DNA of 64,000 bases, taken from contig CAXDRX010000002.1 in assembly GCA_963991985.1 (NCBI GenBank), forward strand, positions 1 to 64,000, given 5' to 3'. A program made the position numbers and the translations under genes. The notes below the pieces were generated by a model, which had not been told where the DNA came from, made no database searches, and saw only the letters and a list, made by a program, of their open reading frames with translations. Position 1 is the first letter of the stretch. Every line of letters begins with the position of its first letter. The DNA comes from MED-G17 sp963991985. Lineage in GTDB: Bacteria > Bacteroidota > Bacteroidia > NS11-12g > UBA9320. Shown one piece after another: positions 24,720 through 36,200 of this stretch.

Positions 24720-26079
24720 AACATTAGCATTTTTATCGATTCTACTGATTGCCTCGTGCAATAGTGTGGAACTAAAAGACAAAACCCTTCTTGAGAATAT
24801 TCCCGCGGGGAATGAAACAATTTATGAAGTAAACATACGTCAATATTCGAAGGATGGAGATTTTGCTTCTTTTCAAAAACATCTTCCAAGGCTCAAAGAT
24901 TTGGGCGTTAATATTTTATGGTTGATGCCCATACACCCCATTGGCGAGCGCAAACGAAAAGCCTACGGGGATATTTTTGCTGAAGAAATCTCCGATTCTA
25001 TTGAAAGAGCAAAATTTTTAGGAAGTCCATACGCTGTAAAAAACTATCGAGAGGTGAATCCCGATTTTGGCACCATTGAGGAGTTCAAAAGCTTGGTGGA
25101 CCATTGTCATGAACTAGGAATAAAAGTAATCATTGATTGGGTTGCCAATCATACTGCTTGGGACAATCCTTGGATAGAAAACCACCCAGATTGGTATACT
25201 TACAAAAATGGTGAAATTACCGATCCATTGAATTCAAATGGAGAATCAGAGGGATGGACAGATGTTGCAGACTTGAACTATGAAAAGGCTGCCATGAGGC
25301 AGGAGATGATCAATTCAATGAAATTTTGGGTTCAAGAATGTGATATAGACGGTTTTCGTTGCGATGTGGCTTACTCGGTACCGGCTTCTTTCTGGGAGGA
25401 GGCAAGAGCGCAACTAGAAGCGTATAAACCCCTTTTTATGTTGGCTGAAGCAGAAGCGCACAACCTTGATTTGTACAACAAGGCTTTTGATGCGTTCTAT
25501 GGATGGGAGCTTCATCACAAATTAAATGCCCTGGCAAAAAAAGAAATTCAATCGGATGCAATTCATTCGGTGGTCATCAAAAATCGAAAACAGTTTTCTG
25601 GTAGAGCATTTAGAATGAACTTTATCACAAACCACGACGAAAACAGTTGGAACGGGAGTGAATATGAACGGATGGGCAACAACTGGGAGAAAATGGCAAT
25701 TTTGACTTTTGCCCTTCCCGGAATGCCATTGATCTACAGTGGGCAGGAGAACAGTTTAAACCATAGATTAAAATTTTTTGAAAAGGATCTCATTGACTGG
25801 AGCCTTCCTGAAATTCCTTTGTATAAGACCTTGTGTAAATATAAAAATGAAGGATACTTTGGATCCAATGAAGATACATCATATCAACCTTTAAAGAGTT
25901 CTGATTTGTTTGGTTTTCAGAGAAACCTTGAAAAAGGGAAACTCACTGTGCTCATGAATTTCGGAGAAAAAACAATGGAAATACCTACGGAATGGAACCA
26001 AGGGAAAACCTTATTGGGTGCACCTTCAAACGAAATAAAAGGAGGAGCTTATTGGATTGGTTTTACACCACATCATTGA
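24712..26079 (+). CDS. GH13 alpha-amylase lipoprotein
   Basis: The protein of about 455 residues has a signal peptide with lipobox LIASC and a compact GH13 domain with no accessory module. Motifs are VIIDWVANHT, D218 in GFRCDVAYS, E246 in MLAEAEAH, and D309 in FITNHDENS. ATG 24712 overlaps the previous stop by 8 nt; ATGs at 24703 and 24688 are also possible. It is the last gene of the pgmB operon and ends one base before the convergent gene at 26080. Likely role: surface or periplasmic hydrolysis of maltodextrins. Confidence 0.92.
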   Translation: MSKTLAFLSILLIASCNSVELKDKTLLENIPAGNETIYEVNIRQYSKDGDFASFQKHLPRLKDLGVNILWLMPIHPIGERKRKAYGDIFAEEISDSIERAKFLGSPYAVKNYREVNPDFGTIEEFKSLVDHCHELGIKVIIDWVANHTAWDNPWIENHPDWYTYKNGEITDPLNSNGESEGWTDVADLNYEKAAMRQEMINSMKFWVQECDIDGFRCDVAYSVPASFWEEARAQLEAYKPLFMLAEAEAHNLDLYNKAFDAFYGWELHHKLNALAKKEIQSDAIHSVVIKNRKQFSGRAFRMNFITNHDENSWNGSEYERMGNNWEKMAILTFALPGMPLIYSGQENSLNHRLKFFEKDLIDWSLPEIPLYKTLCKYKNEGYFGSNEDTSYQPLKSSDLFGFQRNLEKGKLTVLMNFGEKTMEIPTEWNQGKTLLGAPSNEIKGGAYWIGFTPHH

Positions 26080-28266
26080 TTAATTCTTCAATAGCTTGAT
26101 GTATTGTACTTGTGTATTGGAAGAAACTTTTAAAAAATAAATGCCTTCGGGCTGCTTACTTAGGTCGATGGCGATCTTTCGATGATTTTCAGCCGCCCAA
26201 ATTCTTTTAGACACCAGGCACCCATTCGGATTGCGTATCTCTATTGAAAAATCTTCCGAAAGAAACCCGTTCAAATCCAGGTAAACAAAATCTTTGAAAG
26301 GATTGGGGTATACTTCAGGTACTGCCCAATGGTTATCATTTTCATGTATGATTTGTACCGGGCTGTATTCAAAAGATCCATCAAAATCCATTTGTTTTAA
26401 TCGATAAAAGTAGGTTGTGTAATCTGGGTAAATATTATGGTCTACATAGGTGTATTGGTTGACATTTTGAGTTGTTCCGTGACCTTTTATGAATCCAATG
26501 GAGTCAAATACTTGTCCGTGATAACTCCGTTCAACAAGAAAATAGTTGTTGTTTTTTTCACTTGCTGTTGCCCATTTCAAAATATGATTTTTCTCCTCTT
26601 TTATGGCCGAAAAAAATATCAATTCTACAGGGACTGTTCCCGTTCCACCCGGAGAAAATTGAGAACAACAAGATACATTGGAATAGGAAGCATAGTATGG
26701 GTCGCTTCCACTTTTTGAGACATTGTAAGTTAGTTTCGTTCCGTCTTTGTGAAGATTAATCGTGGATGTTGGGAAAGATGTTCCTTCTTCGGAAGATGGC
26801 CAAGTAAATTTTAAATCTACCGTTTGGCTCCCGCTAGTGGTCAATACCCAATTTTTATCCAAATATTCTGCGGCATTTTGGTAGGAATTGCTTACCAAAC
26901 GAACTTCAAAGTCTGCGCTACCAGAATTCGTATTGATCTCAACAGGCATGTATGAAGAACTGGTCCCCACAGGAAATTCGACCGCAGAAGTCCCTACGTT
27001 TTGTTTTAAAGTTCCGCTTCCATCGGCAGCGATATAACTAGAGGAACTTCCCCCACTAATGCTCCCACTGCTTCCAATGACCAAATCACCATCATTTAAA
27101 TCAATGTCATCTCCAAGGGTTAGCGTGCCATTCACTGTTAAAGTAGAATTGCTTCCAATATTGAGCGTGCCTCCAGCATTTAGGTTCAGGTCATCTACAG
27201 AAACATTGGTATTGATTTCCAATGTTGCCCCAGATTGAATAAGCACATCTGCATTATTGCCCAGGCTCCCTCCCGAATTAACAGTCAGTTTACCCGCCTT
27301 GATTGTGGTTTGACCGGTGTATGTGTTGTTGCCAGAAAAAATAGCTGTTCCATCGTCTATTTTGTCAATTCCATGGCTACCCGAAATTACACCTGAAAAC
27401 TCAACTGTGCCGCCAGATTCGGTAATTTCAATGGTTAGGTATCGATTCAAAGAAATATTGCCTGAAAATGTGTTGGTTCCTGTTGTGTTGAGACCGCCAA
27501 TATATCGGGTATCTGAGTTCCCGTTGTTGACGGTAATGTTGTTGGAAAGCGTAGTTCCACCATTCAAGTCGGAGATGAACAACTTTGTTCTATCGCCCAT
27601 TCTTGATGAGGAGCCAAGATGTAAGGAATTTAAGCTGTTGAAGCTGCCCCCTTCTTCTATCCAAACTTCTCCTTCTTCGATGTAGAAATCGCCAGAAATG
27701 GTGTTGGCTGCCTGAAATTTCGCATACGTATTGTTTTTGTTGTAGAAATCGCCGGCACCCGAAATTACGTCTTGGAACACAATGGTTTGTGCATTGTCTG
27801 AATTGTTCCATATGTCGGAGCCATTGTTGTCAATTTTGTCTAGGGTCAATTGCCCACTATGTGCTTCCAAAATTAGGGGGTCAGACTGGTCTCCATCGCC
27901 TGTGATTGTTAGGTCGATGGTTTGAGTATTGCTGGTTTCATTTTTTATCCTAGGGTCTGCACCACTAAAATCACTAAGTTGTATTCCATTGCCAGAGATT
28001 GTCCTGCTGGAAGAACCATTTAAAAAGTAAATGGCATGTGTATTCAGGTTGGTGATATTGTTGTTCATGGTGGAGTGTCTGGTATTGTCAAATTTTAGGT
28101 TTCCAAAACCTGGTGTTGCAGGCCATCCAATCCACCAGTTGTTTGAATTGTTCCAATTGCCACTGCTTGCTGTAGCTCTCCACCAATAGTCTGTTTGTGC
28201 AGCTAAGTTCTTCGAAAAAGAAATGCAAAGCAAAAGAAAACCAAAAGAAGAAAATATGAGACGCAT
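26080..28266 (-). CDS. T9SS-secreted autotransporter-type beta-strand-repeat protein
   Basis: The 728-residue protein has a signal peptide ending at LAAQ, a long Ser/Gly/Asn/Thr-rich part with autotransporter-associated beta-strand repeats (SGNNTYTGQTTIKAGKLTV; SGATLEINTN), a beta-domain around VPVELIFFSAIKEEKNHILKWATASEKNN, and a C-terminal sorting domain (VYPNPFKDFVYLDLNGF). It should form a beta-helical surface or secreted protein; no enzyme domain is seen. Operator D overlaps its start codon, linking it to the alpha-glucan regulon. It might bind insoluble glucan or act as an adhesin; both are guesses. Confidence 0.8.
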   Translation of the reverse strand: MRLIFSSFGFLLLCISFSKNLAAQTDYWWRATASSGNWNNSNNWWIGWPATPGFGNLKFDNTRHSTMNNNITNLNTHAIYFLNGSSSRTISGNGIQLSDFSGADPRIKNETSNTQTIDLTITGDGDQSDPLILEAHSGQLTLDKIDNNGSDIWNNSDNAQTIVFQDVISGAGDFYNKNNTYAKFQAANTISGDFYIEEGEVWIEEGGSFNSLNSLHLGSSSRMGDRTKLFISDLNGGTTLSNNITVNNGNSDTRYIGGLNTTGTNTFSGNISLNRYLTIEITESGGTVEFSGVISGSHGIDKIDDGTAIFSGNNTYTGQTTIKAGKLTVNSGGSLGNNADVLIQSGATLEINTNVSVDDLNLNAGGTLNIGSNSTLTVNGTLTLGDDIDLNDGDLVIGSSGSISGGSSSSYIAADGSGTLKQNVGTSAVEFPVGTSSSYMPVEINTNSGSADFEVRLVSNSYQNAAEYLDKNWVLTTSGSQTVDLKFTWPSSEEGTSFPTSTINLHKDGTKLTYNVSKSGSDPYYASYSNVSCCSQFSPGGTGTVPVELIFFSAIKEEKNHILKWATASEKNNNYFLVERSYHGQVFDSIGFIKGHGTTQNVNQYTYVDHNIYPDYTTYFYRLKQMDFDGSFEYSPVQIIHENDNHWAVPEVYPNPFKDFVYLDLNGFLSEDFSIEIRNPNGCLVSKRIWAAENHRKIAIDLSKQPEGIYFLKVSSNTQVQYIKLLKN

Positions 28267-28285
28267 TGTGTTACTTTAACACTAA
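28265..28285. promoter_or_regulatory. 21-bp palindromic operator, site D
   Basis: ATTGTGT, spacer TACTTTA, ACACTAA. The two left-most bases fall within the start codon of the reverse-strand gene. On that strand a near-match -7 element (TATCTTAG) lies at 28289-28282, so the operator covers the region from the promoter to the start codon. Confidence 0.7.
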
Positions 28286-28452
28286 GATATTATTTTTTTT
28301 GAATTCACAAAAAAATTATTCTAAATGATTTAGAGACATTTTATCGAACCACAAATCAAAATGTATTTATAGCGTTCATCCAAGGCGTGACGCGGGGGAT
28401 AGCGGACCAACAAAAAAGCGAAATAGTGAACAAAAATTCAGCTATTCCGCTT

Positions 28453-28527
28453 TGGTAGCCCCTAGGGGAATCGAACCCCTCTTTCCAGGATGAAAACCTG
28501 GCGTCCTAGCCGATAGACGAAGGGGCC
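28453..28527 (-). tRNA. tRNA-Glu (anticodon TTC)
   Basis: Read on the reverse strand, the acceptor stem GGCCCCT (with a G-U first pair) closes with AGGGGCT. The anticodon stem CCAGG/CCTGG carries the 7-nt loop TTTTCAT with TTC at positions 34-36, and the T arm contains GGTTCGATTCC. The discriminator A is at 28456 and CCA is encoded at 28455-28453. The body is 72 nt. The flanking stretch 28286-28452 shows no other gene. Confidence 0.95.
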
Positions 28528-28605
28528 ATAAATCTAGCACCGTTTCTTATCGGGGATGCAAAAGAAATACACAAAGTTGAATTAAACAATATTTGTCTAA
28601 AAAAG

Positions 28606-28613
28606 TACCTTTG
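28606..28613 (+). promoter_or_regulatory. -7 promoter element for gapA
   Basis: TACCTTTG matches TAnnTTTG exactly, 19 nt before the gapA start. The predicted leader is about 12-14 nt. Confidence 0.6.
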
Positions 28614-28632
28614 CTCCGCATTTTAAAAAATA

Positions 28633-29616
28633 ATGACTAAAGTAGCTATCAATGGTTTTGGCCGAATTGGCCGTTTGACATTCAAAAATTTGCTTGATGC
28701 GGACGGCATCGAAGTGGTAGGAATCAATGACCTTACGGACAATCGCACCCTGGCACATTTGTTAAAATACGATTCTGTTCACGGTAAATTTCAAGGAACG
28801 GTAGAGGCAACAGATGAATTTTTAACCGTAAATGGTCAAAAGATTCGAGCTACTGCCGAACGTGATCCCGCCAAATTGCCATGGAAGAGTTTGGGGGCTG
28901 ATATTGTCTTAGAATCGACAGGGATTTTTAGAGATGCAAAGGGTGCGGAAAAACACCTAGAAGCAGGAGCTAAGAAGGTCGTTATTTCAGCACCAGCCAA
29001 AGGAGAGATAAAGACCATTGTTTTGGGAGTAAACCACGGAGAGCTTAGTGAGAAAGATACCATTGTATCCAACGCTTCGTGTACCACCAATTGTTTGGCG
29101 CCCATGGTCAAAATATTAGACGACCACTTTGGTGTAAAACAAGGATTTATGACGACTGTGCATGCTTATACCTCTGACCAAAGGTTGCAAGATGCCCCAC
29201 ATAGTGACTTACGACGAGCGAGAGCTGCCGCCAACTCCATAATCCCAACCTCTACTGGTGCTGCACAAGCAGTGGGTTTGGTATTGCCTCACTTAAATGG
29301 AAAACTGAATGGAGCGGCCATGCGTGTTCCTGTTTTGGACGGTTCTGCTACTGATTTTGTTGCCACTTTACAAAAAGAAATCACAGCAGAAGAAGTAAAT
29401 GCAGTTTTCAAAGAAGCTTCGGAAGGCCCATTGAAAGGCGTTTTAGAGTATAGCGAAGATCCGCTGGTATCTGTAGATATTATTGGCAATTCCCATTCTT
29501 GTATTTTTGATGCACAAAGTACGATGTCCATGGGTAATCAAGTAAAGGTACTGGGATGGTACGACAATGAAGCTGGCTATTCTGCTAGATGTCGAGATTT
29601 AATTTCTTTGTTATAA
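28633..29616 (+). CDS. gapA: Glyceraldehyde-3-phosphate dehydrogenase, type I
   Basis: The 327-residue enzyme has the NAD-binding motif INGFGRIGRL at the N-terminus, an Asp in GINDLTDN that favours NAD, the catalytic Cys150 in SNASCTTNC, and the general base His177 in TTVHAYT. The C-terminal WYDNEAGYSARCRDL is typical. It oxidises glyceraldehyde-3-phosphate in glycolysis and acts in reverse in gluconeogenesis. It has its own promoter and is separated from the glucan locus by the tRNA gene, so I see no sign of shared control. Length is normal for the family. Confidence 0.98.
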   Translation: MTKVAINGFGRIGRLTFKNLLDADGIEVVGINDLTDNRTLAHLLKYDSVHGKFQGTVEATDEFLTVNGQKIRATAERDPAKLPWKSLGADIVLESTGIFRDAKGAEKHLEAGAKKVVISAPAKGEIKTIVLGVNHGELSEKDTIVSNASCTTNCLAPMVKILDDHFGVKQGFMTTVHAYTSDQRLQDAPHSDLRRARAAANSIIPTSTGAAQAVGLVLPHLNGKLNGAAMRVPVLDGSATDFVATLQKEITAEEVNAVFKEASEGPLKGVLEYSEDPLVSVDIIGNSHSCIFDAQSTMSMGNQVKVLGWYDNEAGYSARCRDLISLL

Positions 29617-29667
29617 ACAAACCTCGTCCAAAGGAATTCTTTTTCGGTCATTCTTTTTTTCGTTGCC

Positions 29668-30228
29668 ATGGTAAATCAAAATGTCGCCAAAGGAAAAGTG
29701 TTAATTTCGGATCCATTTCTATGGGATTCAAACTTTGAAAGAAGTGTTGTATACTTGGTAGAACACAACGAAGAGGGTTCTTTGGGCTTGGTTCTAAACT
29801 ACCCATTGGAAGAGACCTTGAATAGTAAAATAAAGGCAAAAGTGGGCATCGCAAGCGACTTTTATCAAGGTGGACCAGTGGAGTTGAACACCCTTCATTT
29901 TCTCCACCAAAATGATACTCTTCAAGATGCGGAAAAAATACAAGAGGGAGTGTATTGGGGAGGCAATTTGAACCAAGCGATTGAAACCTTGGATCTCCTT
30001 CCTCATTTGAAAAATGAGTATAAGTTTTTCTTGGGTTATTCGGGTTGGGCTGCGGGACAGCTTCAAGAAGAGTTGCAAGAAAATACATGGATAGTTTCAG
30101 ACATTCATCAAGATTTTATTTTTGGTAAGACTTTGGAAAGTCAAGCATTTTGGTCAGCAATGATGAAAAAACAAGAATCGGATTGGCGCCTGCTCTCCAA
30201 TGCGCCCAAACATTATTTTTTAAATTGA
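29668..30228 (+). CDS. YqgE/AlgH family protein
   Basis: The 186-residue protein matches the YqgE/AlgH (UPF0301) family: GKVLISDPFLWDSNFERSVVYLVEHNEEGSLGLVLN at the N-terminus, then FYQGGPVE and the C-terminal FLGYSGWAAGQLQEEL segment. The family is widespread but its biochemical role is not established; AlgH was named for an effect on alginate gene expression. It lies 51 nt after gapA with no clear promoter, so it may be cotranscribed. It ends 6 nt before the convergent stop of sprA. Confidence 0.93.
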   Translation: MVNQNVAKGKVLISDPFLWDSNFERSVVYLVEHNEEGSLGLVLNYPLEETLNSKIKAKVGIASDFYQGGPVELNTLHFLHQNDTLQDAEKIQEGVYWGGNLNQAIETLDLLPHLKNEYKFFLGYSGWAAGQLQEELQENTWIVSDIHQDFIFGKTLESQAFWSAMMKKQESDWRLLSNAPKHYFLN

Positions 30229-30234
30229 ATGCAC

Positions 30235-33200
30235 CTATTGTAAGGTATACCGGAGTGTAAGACCAAAATTGGTGAGCGCAGTTGGGAAAGAATAGGTAGT
30301 TCTTGGCTCATTTACTGTTCTATTGTAAAAAGCTCGAAGGTTTAAGTTCTTGTTGAGCAAATAATCCAAAGTTGGTTTGATACTTACCAATCGATTTCCC
30401 GCAGTAGGTGTATTTACGTCTGAATCTATTTTTCGAACTATGGTAACACCATCACGAACAGAAACATCCATTCTAAAATTGAGGTCATTGTCTAGTTTCA
30501 GTCGCTTGCCTTGAAAATTCAAAGGAATGCGCAGTCGCGTGCTTCTAAATCCCATTCCCAGCACCCATTCTTTGTTTCTTTGCTCAACCATTTGCGCATT
30601 GTTTAAATTTAGGTTTAAATTTCTGTTTCTTTTGGTTTCAAATTTTACAGTTAGTCCATTTTTCAAAGTAATATCGATTCCCAAGAGTGGTGTAATTCTC
30701 TCCACCAAAGTGATTCCTCCTTGGTATTGATAAAAGGGTGTAAGGCTATTTCCTCTTTCAAGGAAATTTTCACTGCCGAAATCCAAAGAAGAAATATAGG
30801 AACCAACACTGTAGTTGGCACTGTAGGCATGGCTTAAATTTAGGTTGGTAACTTTTTTTTCTATGCCCAGAAGTTTGTTTAATCCATTGTAGTTTATCCT
30901 CCAGTTGGGGAGTGGAATATTGGGGAAAGGATTGAATCTCGTTTTGATTGCATTCTGACCACGGTAAGCTGCCAAAAAAGAATAAAGAAGAACATCCGGA
31001 TGGTTTTTGTTGAATCCTACTGGAAATCCAGTAGAATCGTCTAAAACCCCTACCTGTTGATCAAATCCGCTTACTTGATACGCTTCAACTGTTGTAAATT
31101 GTTGTGCTTGTAAACGTTGGGCAATGACAAATCGATTGTTCAAAAATTGATTGTAAGTGCTGGTGGTCCAGAGTTCTTCATCAAGACTTTCAAAAGAACT
31201 TTTCCAAAGGATGGTGCTCATGGAGAAAGTTCCATTTTGATTGAGGCCAATATCTCTAAAATCATTAAATTGATTGGTGGTATCTACCCGGAACATACTT
31301 TGTGTATTCTCAGATGTTCTTTTGTTAAAATCAAGAGATATTCTAAAACCGTTAAAAGGTTCTAAGGTAGCTCTTCCGTTTAGATCCTCACTCAATGTTT
31401 CAATGTATAGATTGTTTTGCACCGGGCTACTACTGAGATAGCCTTGTTGTGCCAAGTTGTAACGGATTTCTTTTTTCTGTTCTCCAAAAACAAAGTCCCA
31501 ACCGGGAGATTGTTTTAAAAAGTTTTGTCCAAAAAGATCGATATTTTCCTTGAATCCGGGCAAGGTGGTTCCACGGCTTACGGTATAACTAAACTGAGCT
31601 TGCTTAAGCATAATCAGCACTTTACCCAATGTTTTAAAAGAGAGTGCGCTATCTTCTTTTTTGTTTTTGCTGGTTCTTCTTTGGTTCAGCTTCCGCAAAG
31701 CTGGGAACATATTGTAAAAGGAAATGAAGTTCAAATTGGAGTTGATTGTATAGCTTTGACTATTTTGTAGCGTATTTCCCAAATAAGGGGCTCGAGGAGA
31801 AGCCAAACGCCAATTGTAGCTGCCTGAATAACGGGCAGTCGTATTGATCCAACTCAACTTCCTGATTTTGGTAAAAGGAAGCGTATAATTTAGATTTACA
31901 GTTTGGTTGAAATCGTTAAGCTTACCAAAATTCACTAGGTTGTTCAACACGGTATCTTTTTTGGCTTGTGAGTTGAGTGCCCCAGTAGGTTCTTCTACCC
32001 ATGCGTTGGCAGTTGCCGAATAGTCAAATTTGAGACTCCGAGTAAGATTCCATCGCATAGAATAGGTTCTGTTGATGCGAAAAGTTTTGTCAAAAAAACG
32101 AGGCACTATGGCTTGAAATTGGTCGTTGTTTCTGTTTTGTAGTTCGGAGTATCGTCGGTCGATATCGGTTCGGAAAGACAAACTTTGTGGGAGAAAGGAA
32201 AGGTTGAAATCTCTAATTATGCTAAGTTTTCTTGATTTCACTTTGTTCCTAAATGGTTGCCATGGTTTGGCATTGCTTGAATAGTTGTAGCCGATACTTG
32301 CACGGTAAATTCTCTCGATATTTTCTTCAATAACTTGGTTGCGACGGTAGATTTTTTGGTAAGCATAAGAAAAATTAAAATTTTCAATATCCCAAAGATG
32401 ACTTTTGGCATTCCCTACACGATTTTTTTTAACATTGGTAAAATTGATGCTGTAGCGGGAGGTGTAGTCCTGAGCAGCTTCTCTAATTTTTTTCTTTTCA
32501 TTTTCATCGGTTGCATTTTTGATGGCGGTCTTGAGCAAAACATCGGGATTTAAGGGGTAAAATTTAGGGTTGACAAATGTTTCCCCCCAACCCAAATACA
32601 AAGGGATGGTAACGCCAAGTTTTTGCGGAAAAAATTTGCCCAGTTCAAAAGTAGAAGAAAGATCGTATTGAATGGTTTCGTCAATACTTCTCTCATTGAG
32701 TGTTTTGTCTACGCCACCAAAACCAATGGATTCATAGTTTCCCGTTGCGTTGATGGTAGCAAAGTCTGCAAGGTTGGCAACCAAACGGGCATTGGCCGCA
32801 TAGCCTCCTTTGTTGGTAAAATCGGTGAGGCGCATTTCATTGAACCATACTTCGGCACACAAATTTTCTTGGCCATCTATTTTTCCGGCTGGGTTTCTAA
32901 CGCCAAGCATCATACTTCGGACATTGCTCAAATCAGGCAAACCTTTCACACGAACAATATGTCCGTTGGGCAATATTTTTTCGAAAAATGCCAAAGGATC
33001 GGAAGTGAATTTTTGCCTTTCTAGTTTGGCTGAATTAAAAGTTTCTAATTCGACCTCTAACCGATTGATTTCTGGCCATATTTCTTGCTCGCTTTTTGCG
33101 CCCTCTGGGGTAATTTGAAGGGGAATTTCGTATTCATAATAGTTGTTTTCCAGGTCTGTTCCCAGCCGAACAAAAGCGTGCACATCTCCATTGCTTAGGT

Positions 33201-36200
33201 CTTTGCCTTCTGCATGAACAAACATTTTTAGGTTTTTGTAATTCCGAATGTCCAATTGATTGGTTTTGTATGCCGCTCGCGCATCTCCTTTTTTCAATCC
33301 ACAAACGAACAAACTTAGGGATTGCTCGTTTTGTTGAACGGTATTGGGTTGGGTAGGGTCTAGCTCTCTTTGAAAATCCGGTGGGACAACATAGGCAATG
33401 GGCTCTCTTCGGCTATTTTCAACAATATTCACAGTAGAGATTACGAACTCTGTGTTTTCGTCTTGATCAGGAGTAGGGCCGACGCTTGGCGGGTATTTTA
33501 GACCCTCTAAGTAGCGCCTCCAGTCGGCACGAACCAATTGGAGCTGAGCAAAACGTAAAATGATGGAATCGTTGAAGCCGTGCATAAACATTCTCATGAA
33601 TCGAATGGATTTAAAATCTTGTATCCCATTGACTGCTTTTTCGTATTCTCTGATAGGAACTTTAAGTTGGTAATATGTAACTTCTTCTGGCTGGATTTTT
33701 GCAGCTAGGTTGGGTCTTACTCTTACACTATCGGTAATATAATTCTGCCCCACTTTGAAGGCCTCACGACTGATTTCTATTTTGTACTGGTAATATTCCT
33801 CGTTGAGACTCAGAGTAAAATCATTATTGATATCCTCATCATCGGGACTTACCGAGTTGGATTTGGGAATTCCATTGGACAACTTATCCAGTGAGCTATT
33901 TCCTTCCAAACCATTGAATGTTTGATATCTTTTCAAGATAGATGCTTGGTTGTTGTCGTAAATTTCGTCCCGGTGGTGAATATAATTGTCCGCACTTGGA
34001 TCATTTAGCGCCTTTTGAAAGGCGACTGAATTTTCGCCATGGGTTTGTTTTATCTGTTCTAAGAATGGTTTGAAATAGTTTTGTTCTGCTGCGTCATTTA
34101 GCCCGTCATAGCCAACATCTTGGAAGGGCCTTGCACTTGGATCGTTGTCAAAAGCATTGTTGATCGCGGGCAGGGTGGAGACTCTACCAAATTTTGTAAA
34201 ATCTACGTTTTCATTATTGTCTTCTTTTGGTAAGCCATTTTCATATGATTTTTGTTGGTCTGGCAATACATCTTCTGAAACACTCCCAAGATTGATGTAC
34301 AAATAACCTTTTGTTTGAGAGTTTTGGTTGATGTCATTGGCAAAAGGATCCATTACCCAAATTTCAATGTAATCGATGTTGGCGGCTTGGAAATCATTGG
34401 TTTCGATTCTCCGTGTAATACCTCCCCAAGATTTTTCGATTTCGCTTTGTTTGATGGCGCCTTGTTTGTCAAGAATCCCGGCATTGTAGTTGTATTGACC
34501 TCGGAGATTTGGATAAAAGGCCAAATCAAGGGTAGCTTGTTGTCTTGGTTGTCCCTGTTGCAAGTTTAATTCAGGAAATATCTCGGTTTGTGAAATGCTT
34601 CTAACATTATGGTTGCTTCGTTGGTTGGGGTCATTTTTTAAATGTTCTGGTGTAAGGTTTTGAACGGATTGATAAACGGGGTCAATGCTATACCAGGCCA
34701 ATTTTGCACGGTGGTGGTTGTAGGTCGAATCTAGGGAGGTTTCGGGAAATAAATCATTTTGTCCTTGGGGTGTACTTGCGAGTTTCCAGTAATTCCAAAA
34801 TTTTAGGTCAAAAGGAATTTCGGCACCCTCAAAGTCATCGATATAAGAGGTGCCACGCTCACCCATAGATCTTGGTCTGTGGGGAATAATTTGGGCAAAT
34901 TCACCGGTGAAATTGATGCTCGACTTTTCTTTGGTTTCCAGAAAGGGTAGCTTGTCTACCAATTTGGTCAAAAATCGGGAGTCTGTGTTGTAAGCAATGT
35001 CACCACCCCAAATAGAATTTAGAATGGTTTCTTCACCTATATTCACTTTGGGGGTAAGGGGTCTTTCGCTCATATGCATGAATGTGCCCCCCAAGAATAG
35101 TTTGTCTGAGTGTTGGTAATCCAAACGTGTGCCCATCAACGATTTTTGTTGCACATTAAACAAAGTATTGCTTTCTGAGCTTACATTGATGCTTGCACCA
35201 GAATTCAAAATACTTTCATTGATTATTTTGACCTTTCCTAAGGTATAATCTACTATGTAGTCGCTGCCTTCACTTAAGGCGGCCCCATTGGCAGTTACCC
35301 TCACGGAACCCCTTGGCACATTGATCGAATTGAGGGATATTTCATTGGTTGTGGTCCCTCGGTAACTTCCCTTTAGAAAAAACTTGTTGTGCTGAACATC
35401 TTGTTCTGCAAGCCATTGTGTACTGTCGTACAAACTATTGAACGCGTAGTAGTTGGCTTGTTTTCCCATTGGATCCAAAAATTTATTTTTAAGATGATCC
35501 CCGAATGGTTCTAAGACGGGAAAAATAATTCTTCCCGTTTGTGTATTGATGGTAAGCCCAGAAATAAAGTCAAAAACACCATCTGGTTTTGCTTCATTTT
35601 GTCGGTTTATGTTGTCGAGGTTCAAAACGTCAATCAGTGTTTTTTGATAAATCTGATTTTCTTGTGGTTCAACAGGCAAATAATTTAAATCGGCGCCTGA
35701 GGGGTCATCAGCATAAACTACATTGAGCCTAAAATCGTCGGCTTGGATACCCATAGAACCCAGGCTGTAAACGTTTTTCATCATCAAATCCCAAGTTGGT
35801 AAATTGGTTTTGGTAAGGGTTCCTTTCAACATCTTTACAGTGAGTGCCGCTGGATTGTCTATGGTGGCAGGATTGTCACGTGTAAATTCTCCTACTTGAT
35901 AACGAACACCATTGTAGGTAAAATCATAGGCAACGGCAAGTACTTCATCGTTGTTCAACGCGGTATTCAGTGAGATATATCCCAACCTTTCGTTGATAGA
36001 ATACTCATTTTTTGTAAGCAATCGAGCATTACTCAGGAGTGTAATGTCTTGTCCAACACGCATTGAAGTATTGGTGTTGTTCCATTGGTTCAATACGGAG
36101 TTGATTTGTCTGAAATTAGGGTTGCTCAAAATTTTATTGAACAATAAGTTGCTGTTGTTGTCCGGAACCGGATTACTTTTTCCTTGATCTTTGAGTAAAG

